64,000 bases of DNA from Aliikangiella marina (lineage in GTDB: Bacteria; Pseudomonadota; Gammaproteobacteria; Enterobacterales; Kangiellaceae): the NCBI RefSeq assembly GCF_007004765.1, contig NZ_VIKR01000001.1, forward strand, positions 620,001-684,000, in the 5' to 3' direction. The notes under the pieces are model-generated. The model did not search any database, was not told the DNA's origin, and saw only the letters and a list, made by a program, of their open reading frames with translations. The first letter of the stretch is position 1, and each line of letters starts with the position of its first letter. The position numbers were made by a program, and so were the translations under genes. Positions 54,979-64,000 of the stretch are shown piece by piece.

Positions 54979-57066
54979 TTACCAGATCTTAACACGTTCT
55001 TCTGGTGCTCTATACATGCCATCGCCAGGCTTTACATCCAAGGCTTTCATAAATTCAGGCATGTTCATCAAAGGACCATTTCCACGGAAAGTAGCAGGAG
55101 AATGTGGACCACGAATCAATTGCTGTGTCATTGCTTGGTCTCTGTACTTAGAAGCCCAAACTTGTGCCCAGCCCATAAAGAAACGTTCTTCACCGCTAAA
55201 GCCATCAATTACAGGTGCTTCTTTACCATCTAACGACAACATGTAAGCTCTATGCGCGATTGTTAGACCGCCTAAGTCACCGATGTTCTCACCCAATGTG
55301 AGTTCACCATCAATGTGCTCTCCTGGTAGCGGTTCAAACTGGCTGTATTGTGAAGCGAGTTTACCAGTGCGCTTTTTAAACTCAGCTAAATCTTGCTCGG
55401 TCCACCAGTTACGCAGGACACCGTCACCATCTGATTTTGAACCTTGGTCATCAAAACCATGACCCATTTCGTGGCCGATTACACCACCGATACCACCATA
55501 GTTAACAGCATCATCAGCTTCCATGTTGAAGAAAGGCGGTTGTAGAATCGCTGCAGGGAAAACAATTTCATTCATTACTGGGTTGTAATAAGCGTTAACG
55601 CGCTGCGGTGACATGAACCACTCAGTCTTATCAATCGGTTTACCAAGTTTGTTGACCTGGCGGTTATAGTTAAACTCAGCTGAGCGCATGAAGTTACCAA
55701 ATAGGTCATCTGCAGAAATTTCTAACGCAGAGTAATCGCGCCATTTGTCTGGATAACCGATTTTTGGTGTGAACTTGGCGAGTTTATCGAGGGCTTGTTT
55801 TTTAGTCTCTTCACCCATCCATTCCAGATCGATAATGGCTAAACGGTAAGCTTCTCTCAAGTTTTCAACCAACTCGACCATACGAGCTTTTGCCTCAGGC
55901 TTGAAATGTTTCTCAACGTAGATTTTACCAACAACTTCGCCAAGAAGGCGGTTGACGGTAGAAACACCGCGCTTCCAACGTTCTTCCTGCGCTTCTGTAC
56001 CACGCAGCGTTTTGCTGTAGAAATCAAAGTTAGCTTGGTCGAATTCGCTGCTTAAAATGCTCGCCGCACCATTGATGATGTTCCACTTGAGATACTTTTG
56101 CCAATCTTCAACTGATGTCTCTTTCAATAAACCACTAAGCTTCTCTAGGTAGCTGGGCTGGCGAACGATAATGTTTTCTTCATTGATACCTGCAGTCGAA
56201 AAGTAGAGCTGCCAGTTGATCTCTGGAGCCATCTCGGCAAGTTTTGCCATATCTAACTTGTTGTAAGTCTTATTACGGTCACGGCTTTCTTTACGTGTCC
56301 ATTGAATATCAGCTAGCGCAGTTTCCAGCGCCATAATTTTTGCTGCATCCTCTTTGGCTGTTTTAATTTCAGCCATGTTAAGCATTCTTTCAACGTGTGC
56401 TAAATAGTCTTCTCTTAACTTGACTGACTTTTCATCAGTTTTAGAGTAATGCTCTTTAGTTGGTAAACCCAGTCCAGACTGACCCATGTAAACGATGTAC
56501 TTGGTTGGATCTTTTGAGTCATTATTAATAAAGAAACCAAAAGGTGAGTCAGCGTTAAATTTTTGCGATGCTGCAAAGTAGGCGACAACATCATCATGAG
56601 TTTTCAGGGCATCGATTTTAGCGAGCATCGGCTTGATTGGCTCAAATCCTAGTTGGTCGAGCTTCTCGGTATTCATATAGCTGCGGAAAAGATCACCGAC
56701 TTTTTGTGCATCAGAACCTTTTTCAACACTTTCTAAACTTGAAGTTTCTTCGATAATCGCTTTAACGTCCTCGCGGGCTTTGTCCGCAAGTAGCGCGAAA
56801 GTACCGTAAACTGATTTATCGGCAGGAATTTCAGTGTTTTTCAACCAAGTACCATTAACGTACTTATAAAAGTCATCCTGAGGTCGGACGCTTTTATCCA
56901 TGTTTTCTATGTTGATACCTGATTTAAGTATTTTGGTTTCAGCTTTAGCCTCAACTTTACTTTCTGCTTTAGCGTCAGCAGCGACTTCGGCTTGTTTTGA
57001 GTCTTGTTGTCCACATGCTGTGACTAACGCGAAACAAACAGCGCTTGCGAGTAGTTTTCTCTTCAT
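54979..57066 (-). CDS. pepO: M13-family zinc metallopeptidase lipoprotein (PepO/neprilysin-like)
   Basis: A 695-residue endopeptidase of the neprilysin family, cleaving oligopeptides. It is a lipoprotein (lipobox VTAC, Cys18) with an Ala/Glu/Lys-rich linker, so periplasmic or surface-anchored. The N-terminal M13 domain begins MDKSVRPQDDFYKYVNGTW. The catalytic domain has VNAYYNPVMNEIVFPAAILQ, the zinc site HEMGH near residue 534 (VIGHEMGHGFDDQG) and the third ligand Glu in GENIGDLGGL near 594. The C-terminus ends with a Trp, as is usual for the family. Length is standard. Confidence 0.95.
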   Translation of the reverse strand: MKRKLLASAVCFALVTACGQQDSKQAEVAADAKAESKVEAKAETKILKSGINIENMDKSVRPQDDFYKYVNGTWLKNTEIPADKSVYGTFALLADKAREDVKAIIEETSSLESVEKGSDAQKVGDLFRSYMNTEKLDQLGFEPIKPMLAKIDALKTHDDVVAYFAASQKFNADSPFGFFINNDSKDPTKYIVYMGQSGLGLPTKEHYSKTDEKSVKLREDYLAHVERMLNMAEIKTAKEDAAKIMALETALADIQWTRKESRDRNKTYNKLDMAKLAEMAPEINWQLYFSTAGINEENIIVRQPSYLEKLSGLLKETSVEDWQKYLKWNIINGAASILSSEFDQANFDFYSKTLRGTEAQEERWKRGVSTVNRLLGEVVGKIYVEKHFKPEAKARMVELVENLREAYRLAIIDLEWMGEETKKQALDKLAKFTPKIGYPDKWRDYSALEISADDLFGNFMRSAEFNYNRQVNKLGKPIDKTEWFMSPQRVNAYYNPVMNEIVFPAAILQPPFFNMEADDAVNYGGIGGVIGHEMGHGFDDQGSKSDGDGVLRNWWTEQDLAEFKKRTGKLASQYSQFEPLPGEHIDGELTLGENIGDLGGLTIAHRAYMLSLDGKEAPVIDGFSGEERFFMGWAQVWASKYRDQAMTQQLIRGPHSPATFRGNGPLMNMPEFMKALDVKPGDGMYRAPEERVKIW

Positions 57067-57441
57067 TGAAATTTACCTTAAGAAATGTAATGAAAGTTAG
57101 TGCTTATTTGTTATTTATTGTTGTTTAAATAATGCCCTTCAAACCAATAAGGTGCCGGTTTTTAGGGATATCCGGTAATAGAAACATACAAGAGCAGCCA
57201 CTTTCAAGCGGTGAGATATCCAATTTCGTTACTAGATGTTTAATTATCCAGTCTATTCTTCATTTTAACCTTTACAAAGAGCTATAACTTGTTGATATAC
57301 TTGAAATATCAGTAATTTGTTATGTTTAAAGTTATACCATTAAGGCGATTAAGTGTGAATATTCACGTTTAACGGCTAAAGCCACGTCAAGATAGCACTT
57401 GGCGCTCGCGATTTTAGAGACCAGAAAACATTGGAGGAATA
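57067..57441. other. Divergent intergenic region, 375 bp, with a 12-bp palindrome
   Basis: Contains promoters of the M13 and QueF-fold genes. GTGAATATTCAC, a perfect 12-bp palindrome, is at 57355-57366, 76 bp before the QueF-fold start codon, and could be an operator. GGAGG precedes that ATG at good spacing. No RNA gene is seen. Confidence 0.4.
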
Positions 57442-57876
57442 ATGGGCTCGAACATAAAGACCTACGAGGCAATTGACAGCAGTTTACTTATCGCGCTACC
57501 CAACCCTTCTAATCAAGCTTATGAAATCAATATTAAGATTCCTGAGTTCACTTTTTTGGGTGTTCAAGAGCAACCGGACTTTGCGACTTTTTATTTAACC
57601 TTTTACCCAAAAGACAAAATTATCGAACTCAAAGCACTCAAACATTATGTTTACCAGCTGAGAGACATAGTTGTTTCTTATGAGAGATTAATCAATATCT
57701 TTTACGATCACCTAATTGAAGTGTACAAACCTGAACGGCTGCGAGTGGTTATGAATTGCAATCCCAGAGGGGGTATTAGCTCTAAACTGACCATCGACTC
57801 AGATTGGAAGAGCCGCGGCGGTGAGGAGAAGTATCGCGATTGGCAGGATGTCAATGAGTGGCATCGATTGGACTAA
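57442..57876 (+). CDS. QueF-fold protein lacking the catalytic cysteine
   Basis: A 144-residue T-fold protein resembling short-form QueF, the enzyme reducing preQ0 to preQ1. Shared features are FTFLG...QPDFATFYLTF (residues 36-53), ELKALKHYVYQLR (62-74) and NPRGG (107-111). Against B. subtilis QueF, the catalytic Cys55 corresponds to Gly40 with one residue deleted, Asp62 to Asp46, the substrate His96 to Tyr80 and Glu97 to Glu81. The thioimide-forming Cys is therefore missing and preQ0 reduction is improbable. Cys106 sits elsewhere, beside NPRGG. It is monocistronic, with no queuosine genes nearby. Another T-fold activity or a binding role is possible. Confidence 0.8.
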   Translation: MGSNIKTYEAIDSSLLIALPNPSNQAYEINIKIPEFTFLGVQEQPDFATFYLTFYPKDKIIELKALKHYVYQLRDIVVSYERLINIFYDHLIEVYKPERLRVVMNCNPRGGISSKLTIDSDWKSRGGEEKYRDWQDVNEWHRLD

Positions 57877-57976
57877 TTATTAAGAACTGTCGAGATTAGT
57901 TTCTATTTCGCTTCATTTTTAACGTTACTATCTTAATTCTTTTTATTCGCGTTGTTTTTGGTATTAAGTTTGAGAG

Positions 57977-58005
57977 AGGCGCTGAACAAGCGCCTAAGAT
58001 TTTAA
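57977..58005 (+). terminator. Probable terminator
   Basis: Stem AGGCGC/GCGCCT with a 7-base loop followed by an interrupted T-rich stretch, 100 bp after the QueF-fold gene and between convergent genes. Confidence 0.5.
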
Positions 58006-58071
58006 TTTATCAGGTATTCTTGTTGCCTGAATCGCTCAATCCTTAACCCCTGGATCCACTTCTTTTTGCTT

Positions 58072-59871
58072 TTATCCTTTTTGTGATGCGACCCAATTTT
58101 TAATTTTTTCTTCTAGGACCGGCATTGGCATGCTACCATCGATTAGCACTTGAGTATGAAACTTTTTAATATCGAAGTTATCGCCTAGTTCAAGTTTGGC
58201 ATATTCTCGGAGCTGGCGAATTTTTCTTTCGCCGGTTTTATAGGCGACTGCTTGGCCTGGAATAACGATATATCGTTCAACTTCAGCTTCTACATCTGAC
58301 CTTGCCATCGATGAATTGGCTAGCATGAAATCAATAGCTTGCTCTCTGGTCCAGCCTTTAGCATGTAGTCCAGTATCAACCACCAGACGCATAGCACGAA
58401 GTTGCTCATCAACCAGTCGACCGTACCACATGTATGGATCGGTAAAGAGTCCTAATTGTTTACCCAAGCTCTCAGCATAAAGCGCCCAACCTTCTGCAAA
58501 AACAGTGTAACCACCAAACTTTCGGTAAGAGGGGAGGTCTTCAAGTTCTTGTTGAATGGCGATTTGGAAGTGATGTCCTGGTGCCGCCTCGTGAATAGAG
58601 AGCGTTTCCATTAAAAATTTTGGTTGCGATTTTAAGTTGTAAGTATTGATAAAAAATATGCCAGGTCGCGAACCATCGGGCGCTGGACTTTGGTAGGAGG
58701 CACCCGCGGCAGAAGCGGCCCGAAATGCAGGTATGGCTCTTACTTCATAGTCAGCCTTCGGGAAGACCTCGAACAACTGTGGTACTAAACGATCGATTTT
58801 AGTTTTAATATTGGTATAAGCGTTGATCAAGTCTTCTTCTTTATCAAAATAAAATTGATCGTCTGTCCTCAAAAATTCAAAGAAAGCAGGGAGATCACCT
58901 TTAAAGCCAACAGTTTGTTTGACCGATTTCATTTCCGCTAAAATTCGCGCTACTTCTTGTTGACCAAATTCGTGTATTTCTTCCGCCGTTAGATCAAGCG
59001 TAGTGTGCGTTTTGATCATGAATTCGTACCAAGCCTTACCGTCGGGTAATGCCGAAAGTCCGACTGTTTCGCGTCCCGCACTCATATACTCATTTTTCAT
59101 GAAGTTATACATACGAGAGTAGGCGGGGATTATCGTATTGGTGATACTCTGAGTAAAATCGTCGATAAGCTTTTTGTTGTCTGCAAGTTCGCTTGGTAGG
59201 TTGATTAACGGTTGATAAAAAATGCTTTCGCGAACATCTTCTACGAGGTGAGTTTCAAGTTGTGGGAGGACTTTAGCAATAATCGGCTTTGGTTGAACGA
59301 CACCTTTTTCAATCCCTTGTTTCATTGAAGCAATTGCACTATCCATCCAAGCAGCGAACCCTTCAGAACGCTTAATAAAGTCTCGATAGTCTTTTTCAGT
59401 CTTGAATGGTTGTACACTGTTTCCCGAACCCAACTGAGCGAAAAAGTTATGGACCCCTGCCATTTGGTTGATCGGAATATATTGGAAAGGAAATCGACTT
59501 CCTTGCAATGCCATTTCTCTGTCTCGGACAAATATTTTGTAAGTGAGCCGTGATTGACCGCTCAGTCGATTGATATCAATTGACTTTGCACGCTCTAAGA
59601 ACGCTTGATGAAATGCGAGGTTTTTCTGGCGGTTTTCTTCGCTGATAATCGGCGAGAATTTATCGTTGTATCCTTCTATGCCAATAAATGTCGCTCTGAT
59701 CGGATTAAATTGTAAGCTTTGTTCGCTGTAATCATTAACCAGTTTGGTTACTTGCTCGTTAGCTGACATTTTGGGGGCTTGACCGGGTTGTTGTACCGAT
59801 TGGCAACCAAGTACTAGCACTAAAAAAGAAAGGTAAGTAAGCGATTTTGTTATAGTCATTTTAACGCGCAT
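58072..59871 (-). CDS. DUF885-family lipoprotein, probable metallopeptidase-like
   Basis: A 599-residue lipoprotein (lipobox VLGC, Cys23) with the DUF885 fold and the hallmark HEAAPGHHFQ near residue 425, followed by GWALYAE. The C-terminal 250 residues align closely with the protein at 4492-6315 (for example LVVDTGLHAKGW and VERYIVIPGQAVAYK), but this copy is lipid-anchored while the other has a plain hydrophobic N-terminus. Two ATGs (codons 1 and 5) are possible starts. Likely envelope peptide processing; activity unproven. Confidence 0.88.
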   Translation of the reverse strand: MRVKMTITKSLTYLSFLVLVLGCQSVQQPGQAPKMSANEQVTKLVNDYSEQSLQFNPIRATFIGIEGYNDKFSPIISEENRQKNLAFHQAFLERAKSIDINRLSGQSRLTYKIFVRDREMALQGSRFPFQYIPINQMAGVHNFFAQLGSGNSVQPFKTEKDYRDFIKRSEGFAAWMDSAIASMKQGIEKGVVQPKPIIAKVLPQLETHLVEDVRESIFYQPLINLPSELADNKKLIDDFTQSITNTIIPAYSRMYNFMKNEYMSAGRETVGLSALPDGKAWYEFMIKTHTTLDLTAEEIHEFGQQEVARILAEMKSVKQTVGFKGDLPAFFEFLRTDDQFYFDKEEDLINAYTNIKTKIDRLVPQLFEVFPKADYEVRAIPAFRAASAAGASYQSPAPDGSRPGIFFINTYNLKSQPKFLMETLSIHEAAPGHHFQIAIQQELEDLPSYRKFGGYTVFAEGWALYAESLGKQLGLFTDPYMWYGRLVDEQLRAMRLVVDTGLHAKGWTREQAIDFMLANSSMARSDVEAEVERYIVIPGQAVAYKTGERKIRQLREYAKLELGDNFDIKKFHTQVLIDGSMPMPVLEEKIKNWVASQKG

Positions 59872-59996
59872 CCAACTAAAAGAATAATCGACGAGTTTAC
59901 AAGGCTCAGCAGTTCATCACAAACTTAACTTGTTACTAAACTTTATCAATTTGCCAAATTAAACTTTTATCAAAAAGCGGGGCAGCAAATGAGCCC

Positions 59997-60494
59997 TTAG
60001 TGGTGCGTTATCTTGTCAGTTGTTTGCGCATTAGTATCAAGCTTTTCACTACTGGGATTCGCGGGCTTTCGCTTGAATATCGTGCGAACCGATGGCGGCG
60101 CAGAGATTTCGATTTCGATTGCATGTAAACCGAGATCGGTATTTCCTAGCAATGCTTCCATGCGACTTGATTTAAACAATGACTGGAGAACAAATTGAAG
60201 CAGTTTCCTGTCGCTTAGTTGTTGAAGAACTGCTTCTTCATCTTCCTTGGCAACCTTTTTTATTTGATGGAATTGCGGAACAATTTTCGGTAGTAGGCCC
60301 ACTTCAACCTCGAGTTGCTCCATAATAAATCCGGCTTCCTCAAAAATAGGCCCTGCATTAGTTAAATCTGCAACAATCGCTTTTAATTTGTCTGTTGTGA
60401 GTTTTGTAATAGGAGAGTTTGTGTCCTCTGTGGACAGCGGGTCTGAACTAATGTCTACCTTTTTCTTAAGCTGTTCAAAAAGGTCTTTAATCAT
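59997..60494 (-). CDS. Uncharacterised cytoplasmic protein
   Basis: A 165-residue protein starting at the ATG at 60494, preceded by AAGG at about 9 bases; the longer open frame upstream is not family-like. It begins MIKDLFEQLKKKVD. A middle amphipathic helical region (about 55-120) contains a hydrophobic stretch (FEEAGFIMEQLEVEVGLLPKIVPQF), then a short beta segment (LGLHAIEIEISAPPSVRTIF) and a polar tail. No signal peptide or known catalytic motif. Possibly a family of gammaproteobacterial hypothetical proteins; function unknown. Confidence 0.65.
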   Translation of the reverse strand: MIKDLFEQLKKKVDISSDPLSTEDTNSPITKLTTDKLKAIVADLTNAGPIFEEAGFIMEQLEVEVGLLPKIVPQFHQIKKVAKEDEEAVLQQLSDRKLLQFVLQSLFKSSRMEALLGNTDLGLHAIEIEISAPPSVRTIFKRKPANPSSEKLDTNAQTTDKITHH

Positions 60495-60820
60495 CGGGAA
60501 TGCCTTATAATTAGTTGATTGAAGCGACTGATTACTATTTTTTGAGTGTAACACATTGATTTTTAAGCGCAACAGAGCCAGTTACCAGAACCGAACAACT
60601 GTCTAAGGTGCTGATATAACTGCAAAATATAGTCATCGATTTGATTTTCTAACAACAGTAGGTAGGATCTTTTAAGGTAATTCATACCGCCCGATCAGTT
60701 AATTCTAATAATAATTCAAACCGAACAAGAAATAGCTGAAGCTATAATTAATAAGCTCTCATCTGCGAGTTTAGGATGAAACACAAAGGGCGATTATTAT
60801 ATTTCTGTGAGAGGTAATTT

Positions 60821-63800
60821 ATGACTTTATATCAGTCCAACCAGGCTAAAGATAATTGTGGTTTTGGTCTTATTGCTCAGCTTGATGGACATCAAAGTCA
60901 CCAATTAATCAAGACGGCAATTACTGCGCTGAAAAGAATGACTCATCGAGGAGCTGTTCATGCCGATGGTAAGACCGGCGACGGCTGTGGTTTATCAATC
61001 CAATTGAATCACTCGTTCTTTAAAAAGATTGCACAACAAGAAGGTTTCTCTCTCGCTGAGAACTTTGCTGTTGGTCAAGTTTTTTTGAGTCAAGATGAAA
61101 GCGATGCTGATGAATGTCGTCGCATTCTTGAAGAAGAGTTAACCAAAGAAACTTTGTTAATTGCGGGTTGGAGAAAAGTTCCAATCGATACTGCAGTGTG
61201 TGGTGATAATGCTTTATCCACGTTACCGCAAATCGAACAAGTTTTTGTCAACGCGCCGGCTGGTTGGGGACAATATGATCTCGAGCGGCGGTTATTTATG
61301 GCGAGGAGAAGAGCTGCCGACCGTATTCAGTCACAAGATTATTATGTCGTTTCTTTGTCAACTTTGATGATAGTTTATAAAGGTTTAGTTATTCCCAAGT
61401 ACCTGGATCAGTTTTATACCGATCTTGCCGACGAAGATATGGCCAGTGCAATTTGCTTATTCCATCAACGTTTTTCAACAAACACTGCACCGCTTTGGAA
61501 GTTTGCCCAGCCGTTTCGGTTTCTTGCTCATAATGGCGAAATAAATACGATTTCAGGTAATCGAAAATGGGCAGTCGCCAGGCAGAAAAAACTATACACG
61601 CCACTGCTACCTGACTTAGCCAGTTTAGAACACCTCGTTAATCAATCGGGTTCAGACTCATCATCACTTGATAATATGCTTGAAGTGATGCTCGCTGGTG
61701 GAATGGATATTTTCAGAGCGCTACGATTGTTAGTTCCGCCTGCTTGGGCTAACCGGAGCAATATGGATCCCGATCTAAAAGCGTTTTATGAATTTAATTC
61801 GATGCACACTGAACCGTGGGATGGACCGGCTGGAATTGTGATGTCGAATGGCCAGCAAATCGCATGTACTTTAGATCGTAATGGTTTACGACCTGCAAGG
61901 TACGTTATTACCCGAGATAGAATTTTAACAGTTGCTTCGGAAGTTGGCGTTTGGGATTATGATGAAGCTGATGTCATTGAAAAGGATCGTGTTGGTCCCG
62001 GCGAAATGCTCGCTGCGGATATATCAACGGGACAAATTTGGCGCACCAATAAGATCGACGATATGTTAAAGAGTCGGCATCCTTACCTCGAATGGTTACG
62101 AGAAAATACTATTCGATTGCGTTCCAACCCCTACCTAGAAAAACAAGGCGCTAAAACTTACATTGAAGAAAACCTTGACACGATTCATCGATTTGAAAAA
62201 TATTTTGGGGTTTCCGCAGAAGAAAAAGATCAAATCATTAAGGTGATGGCGAATCAAAGTCAAGAGCCAACTGGTTCAATGGGAGATGACACACCGGTTG
62301 CTGTTTTATCAAGAAAATCGCGAAGCGTTTATGATTATTTTCGCCAGCAATTTGCCCAGGTAACCAATCCGCCCATCGACCCGCTCAGGGAAAAATCGGT
62401 GATGTCATTGGAAACTTGCTTTGGTCGAGAACATAACGTATTTCAGGAAACCAATGGCTTGGCGTCGCGAGCCATTATTAGCAAACCTATTTTGAATTAT
62501 GCCAAGTTAGAGCAACTATCCAAACTCGATCAAAATCATTATCAGCAACAAACATTATCACTCAACTATGATGAAAATATTTCATTGAAGTCGGCGATTG
62601 AAAAACTTTGTAACGATGCGATTAATTTAGTTAAACGAGGCTGTGTGATTTTAAGGTTATCTGATCGTGATATTGTTCCTGGTAAGCTTGCCATTCATGC
62701 CGCTTTGGCAACTGGTGCTGTGCATAATCGTTTAATTGAAGAAGGCTTACGTTGTGACACCAATATTATTGTAGAAACTGCGACAACCCGTGACCCACAC
62801 CACTTTGCGGTATTGATAGGCGTCGGGGCAACCGCGATATATCCCTATCTTGCATTGCAATTAATTAACAAGTTACACATCGATGGTTTGCTTGAACATG
62901 ATCTGATTACGGCGCGTCGTAATTACTTTATGGGAATAAACAAAGGCTTATTAAAAATCATGTCGAAAATGGGAATTTCGACGATTGCTAGTTATCGTGG
63001 CGCTCAGTTATTTGAAGCGGTTGGTTTGTCTGACGAAATTATCAATCTTTGTTTTCCTGGAATGTGGTCAAGAATTCAAGGGGCAACATTTGAGGATTTG
63101 CAAAATGACAGTCGTATTCCGGCCAAAAGAGCTTGGTCGCCAAGTCAGTTAACAGAGCGAAGTGGTCAGCTCAAATTTGTTCATGGTGGCGAGTATCATT
63201 GTTATAACCCGGATGTAATTCAGACTTTACAACAAGCCGTGAACTCAGGTGATTTCGCGCAATATCAGGAATATGCTAACGCGGTTAATAACCGGCCGAT
63301 TGCGACTATAAGAGATTTGTTTGAATTGAAACTTCAAGAACAGCCACTACCGCTTGATAAGGTAGAAGCTAAGTCCGCGATTATGAAACGTTTTGATTCA
63401 GCCGGAATGTCGATAGGCGCGCTCAGCCCAGAAGCTCACGAATCTCTCGCAATAGCGATGAACACTATTGGCGGTCGTTCGAATAGCGGTGAAGGTGGCG
63501 AAGATCCCGCTCGATATGGAACGATTCGAACGTCAAAAATAAAACAGGTTGCTTCTGGACGCTTTGGGGTTACAGCGAAATATTTGGTGAATGCTGAGGT
63601 GTTACAGATCAAAATTGCCCAAGGCGCAAAGCCCGGTGAGGGAGGTCAGTTACCCGGCGCAAAAGTAACCGTTGAAATTGCTAAGTTACGTAATTCGACG
63701 CCCGGCGTCACTTTGATTTCCCCGCCGCCTCACCATGATATTTACTCGATCGAAGATATCGCACAGCTTATATTCGATTTAAAACAAGTCAGTCCAAACG

Positions 63801-64000
63801 CATTAATTTCGGTGAAATTAGTTTCCGGGCCAGGAGTTGGTACCATTGCAGCCGGTGTGGCGAAAGCCTATGCAGACATGATCACCATCGCGGGTCATGA
63901 CGGTGGAACAGGAGCGTCGCCATTGACATCCGTTAAGTATGCGGGGACACCTTGGGAGTTGGGCCTTAGTGAAGCCCACCAAGCGCTGATTGAAAATGGC
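60821..64000 (+). CDS. gltB: Glutamate synthase (NADPH) large subunit, first 1060 codons (cut by window end)
   Basis: Large subunit of GOGAT, which makes two glutamates from glutamine and 2-oxoglutarate. The short propeptide precedes Cys13 (DNCGFGL), which becomes the N-terminal nucleophile of the class II amidotransferase domain (to about residue 430; FHQRFSTNT and HNGEINT visible). The central domain follows, then the FMN-binding synthase domain from about 850 (SIGALSPEAHESLAIAMN; NSGEGGEDPARYG; PGEGGQLPG) running off the edge. The 3Fe-4S cysteines and C-terminal beta-helix are outside the window. GAGAGG lies 8 bases before the ATG. Not to be confused with the gliding gene names glt. Confidence 0.97.
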   Translation, partial: MTLYQSNQAKDNCGFGLIAQLDGHQSHQLIKTAITALKRMTHRGAVHADGKTGDGCGLSIQLNHSFFKKIAQQEGFSLAENFAVGQVFLSQDESDADECRRILEEELTKETLLIAGWRKVPIDTAVCGDNALSTLPQIEQVFVNAPAGWGQYDLERRLFMARRRAADRIQSQDYYVVSLSTLMIVYKGLVIPKYLDQFYTDLADEDMASAICLFHQRFSTNTAPLWKFAQPFRFLAHNGEINTISGNRKWAVARQKKLYTPLLPDLASLEHLVNQSGSDSSSLDNMLEVMLAGGMDIFRALRLLVPPAWANRSNMDPDLKAFYEFNSMHTEPWDGPAGIVMSNGQQIACTLDRNGLRPARYVITRDRILTVASEVGVWDYDEADVIEKDRVGPGEMLAADISTGQIWRTNKIDDMLKSRHPYLEWLRENTIRLRSNPYLEKQGAKTYIEENLDTIHRFEKYFGVSAEEKDQIIKVMANQSQEPTGSMGDDTPVAVLSRKSRSVYDYFRQQFAQVTNPPIDPLREKSVMSLETCFGREHNVFQETNGLASRAIISKPILNYAKLEQLSKLDQNHYQQQTLSLNYDENISLKSAIEKLCNDAINLVKRGCVILRLSDRDIVPGKLAIHAALATGAVHNRLIEEGLRCDTNIIVETATTRDPHHFAVLIGVGATAIYPYLALQLINKLHIDGLLEHDLITARRNYFMGINKGLLKIMSKMGISTIASYRGAQLFEAVGLSDEIINLCFPGMWSRIQGATFEDLQNDSRIPAKRAWSPSQLTERSGQLKFVHGGEYHCYNPDVIQTLQQAVNSGDFAQYQEYANAVNNRPIATIRDLFELKLQEQPLPLDKVEAKSAIMKRFDSAGMSIGALSPEAHESLAIAMNTIGGRSNSGEGGEDPARYGTIRTSKIKQVASGRFGVTAKYLVNAEVLQIKIAQGAKPGEGGQLPGAKVTVEIAKLRNSTPGVTLISPPPHHDIYSIEDIAQLIFDLKQVSPNALISVKLVSGPGVGTIAAGVAKAYADMITIAGHDGGTGASPLTSVKYAGTPWELGLSEAHQALIENG

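Noticed and set aside
57442-57876. Functional queF (preQ1 synthase)
   Set aside because: The catalytic cysteine and pocket histidine are absent.
60720-60750. TATAAT at 60743 as a gltB promoter
   Set aside because: No acceptable -35 hexamer occurs at 16-18 bases upstream, so the match may be chance in AT-rich DNA.

Overview
The window is ordinary chromosomal DNA of a marine-type gammaproteobacterium. The grounds are gene content and order: tmcA, sodB, grxD, the smc-zipA-ligA block, nudJ-mnmA-hflD, moaCDE, an AcnD/PrpF-type methylcitrate pathway with a GntR regulator, HflD and SMC rather than MukB. Four large envelope or secreted peptidase-family proteins (S9, M13 and two DUF885) suggest a peptide-using lifestyle of the Kangiella/Aliikangiella/Pleionea kind; that placement is a guess. 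I see no insertion sequence, prophage, CRISPR array or integration site.

Layout. 1-9.9 kb: 5' part of tmcA, small exported DUF4124 proteins, sodB, grxD, an SDR oxidoreductase, a DUF885 protein, two tandem PilZ proteins, an Smr endonuclease and cysZ. 10.1-17 kb: smc, zipA, ligA and a zinc-ribbon protein. 17-21.2 kb: a periplasmic solute-binding protein, an S9 peptidase and a tRNA-Ala/tRNA-Glu pair behind a near-consensus promoter. 21.6-25.4 kb: class I fumarase, prpB, prpC. 25.5-30.9 kb: a degenerate GGDEF protein, hflD, mnmA, nudJ, moaC, moaD, moaE, rsuA. 31-36 kb: GntR regulator, acnD, prpF and a ParB-like small protein. The methylcitrate genes are therefore split into two blocks. Exact TTGTCGACAA dyads are seen only around the regulator gene.

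36.1-47.7 kb is the most unusual part. Three outer-membrane beta-barrel genes point left. A compact rightward operon encodes a periplasmic protein, three TPR-rich envelope proteins (two of them lipoproteins), a small secreted protein, one TolQ/ExbB-type and two TolR/ExbD-type proteins, and a TonB-like protein with an AgmX/PglI-type C-terminus. The parts list matches the Myxococcus xanthus Agl-Glt gliding machine: a proton-driven inner-membrane motor, a periplasmic TPR scaffold and outer-membrane barrels. Immediately downstream lie a 1685-residue lipoprotein with ten PKD-like repeats and a C-terminal fibro-slime-type domain, and a membrane-anchored response regulator. I read 36-54.6 kb as a candidate surface-motility or adhesin-moving system. 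Function is inferred, not shown.

54.9-64 kb: M13 peptidase, a QueF-fold protein lacking the catalytic cysteine, a second DUF885 lipoprotein, an unknown cytoplasmic protein, and the first 1060 codons of glutamate synthase large subunit gltB, cut by the window edge.
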